From NCBI GenBank assembly GCA_946482585.1, contig CAMLSI010000274.1, positions 1 to 7,181 on the forward strand: a DNA stretch of 7,181 bases, written 5' to 3'. This stretch comes from an uncultured Lysobacteraceae bacterium (lineage in GTDB: Bacteria > Pseudomonadota > Gammaproteobacteria > Xanthomonadales > Rhodanobacteraceae). The notes below the pieces were generated by a model. It searched no databases and had not been told where the DNA came from. It saw only the letters and a list, made by a program, of their open reading frames with translations. Of this stretch, positions 6,501 through 7,181 are shown piece after piece. The position numbers and the translations under genes were made by a program. How positions within the stretch are numbered: position 1 is the stretch's first letter; the number at the start of each line of letters is the position of its first letter.

Positions 6501-7181
6501 ATGTCGTATCAAGTCCTTGCGCGCAAGTGGCGGCCCAGGCGGTTCACCGAACTCGTCGGACAGGAACACGTCGTACGCGCGCTGTCGCATGCGCTCGACG
6601 GCGGTCGTCTGCACCACGCCTTCCTGTTCACCGGCACGCGCGGCGTCGGCAAGACCACGATCGCGCGCATCTTCGCCAAGTCGCTGAACTGCGAGCGCGG
6701 CCAGTCGTCGCAACCCTGCGGCGAATGCCGCGCCTGCCTCGACATCGACGCGGGCCGCTTCGTCGACCTGCTCGAGATCGATGCGGCGAGCCACACCGGC
6801 GTCGACGACGTGCGCGAGATGATCGAGAGCGCGCAATACACGCCGGCGCGCGGCCGGCAGAAAGTGTTCCTCATCGACGAAGTGCACATGCTGTCGAAGA
6901 ACGCGTTCAACGCGTTGCTGAAGACGCTCGAGGAGCCGCCGGCACACGTGAAGTTCCTGCTCGCGACCACCGATCCGCAGAAGCTGCCGGTCACGGTGCT
7001 GTCGCGCTGCCTCAAGTTCAATCTCAAGCGCCTGCTGCCCGACCAGATCGCGGGGCAGATGCGGCACATTCTCGACGCCGAGCAGATCGCGTTCGACGCG
7101 GACGCGATCGCGTCGCTGGCCAGAGGCGCCGACGGCTCGCTGCGCGACGGCCTGTCGCTGCTCGACCAGGCCATCGCCTAC
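6501..7181 (+). CDS. dnaX: DNA polymerase III subunit tau/gamma DnaX, N-terminal part
   Basis: DnaX is the AAA+ motor of the clamp loader that opens and loads the beta sliding clamp and ties the replisome together. The window holds residues 1-227; the gene runs off the right edge. It begins MSYQVLARKWRP, nearly as in E. coli. Visible motifs are Walker A GTRGVGKT (45-52), the zinc ligands C64, C73, C76 and C79, Walker B VFLIDEVHM (122-130), sensor 1 LLATTDP (153-159), the SRC box with Arg169 (168-170) and sensor 2 GSLRDGLS with Arg215 (212-219). The ATG is preceded by AAGGA with 6-nt spacing. It is transcribed divergently from fdsG, 198 nt away. Domains III-V and any frameshift signal for gamma lie outside the window. 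Confidence 0.97.
   Translation, partial: MSYQVLARKWRPRRFTELVGQEHVVRALSHALDGGRLHHAFLFTGTRGVGKTTIARIFAKSLNCERGQSSQPCGECRACLDIDAGRFVDLLEIDAASHTGVDDVREMIESAQYTPARGRQKVFLIDEVHMLSKNAFNALLKTLEEPPAHVKFLLATTDPQKLPVTVLSRCLKFNLKRLLPDQIAGQMRHILDAEQIAFDADAIASLARGADGSLRDGLSLLDQAIAY

Noticed and set aside
5781..7067. An fdsG frame extended to 428 aa on the - strand.
   Set aside because: The extra N-terminus is antisense to dnaX and the intergenic region; the family length and the AGGAG site support the start at 6302.
1..7181. CRISPR array, tRNA gene, insertion sequence or attachment site.
   Set aside because: I saw no regularly spaced repeats, no cloverleaf with a T-loop, no transposase motif and no flanking direct repeats around the operon.

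Overview
The window is about 7.2 kb of G+C-rich DNA (roughly two-thirds G+C by eye). It suggests a chromosomal segment of a proteobacterium, most likely a gammaproteobacterium. The partial DnaX begins like the gammaproteobacterial protein (MSYQVLARKWRP), the SRP RNA is of the short 4.5S type, and the formate dehydrogenase is the soluble NAD-linked type known from Cupriavidus and Rhodobacter. The species cannot be named from this sequence alone.

Layout. Positions 1-74 hold the 3' part of the 4.5S SRP RNA gene (ffs, + strand), cut by the window edge. Positions 75-281 have no gene but contain several potential stem-loops; one, ending in a short T-rich run, may terminate transcription from the ffs side. 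Positions 282-6302 are a compact five-gene operon on the - strand, transcribed right to left in the order fdsG-fdsB-fdsA-fdhD(fdsC)-fdsD. Positions 6303-6500 form a divergent intergenic region with candidate promoters for both directions, a 15-bp inverted repeat and two copies of an 11-nt direct repeat. From 6501 to the right edge runs the first 227 codons of dnaX (+ strand), which encodes the tau/gamma clamp-loader subunit.

How the genes work together. FdsA oxidises formate to CO2 at a bis-MGD molybdenum (or tungsten) centre with a cysteine ligand. Electrons leave through a chain of Fe-S clusters in FdsA to FdsG (2Fe-2S) and FdsB (4Fe-4S and FMN), where NAD+ is reduced. FdhD/FdsC supplies sulfur to the Mo cofactor. 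FdsD is the small delta subunit associated with FdsA. No signal peptide or membrane segment is visible, so the enzyme should be cytosolic. The set is complete and all key residues I checked are present.

Nothing here looks like a new enzyme system. The points worth a second look are the position of the operon between ffs and dnaX, the absence of an adjacent fdsR-type regulator, the start/stop overlaps and mini-cistrons at the gene junctions, and the repeats in the fdsG/dnaX intergenic region.
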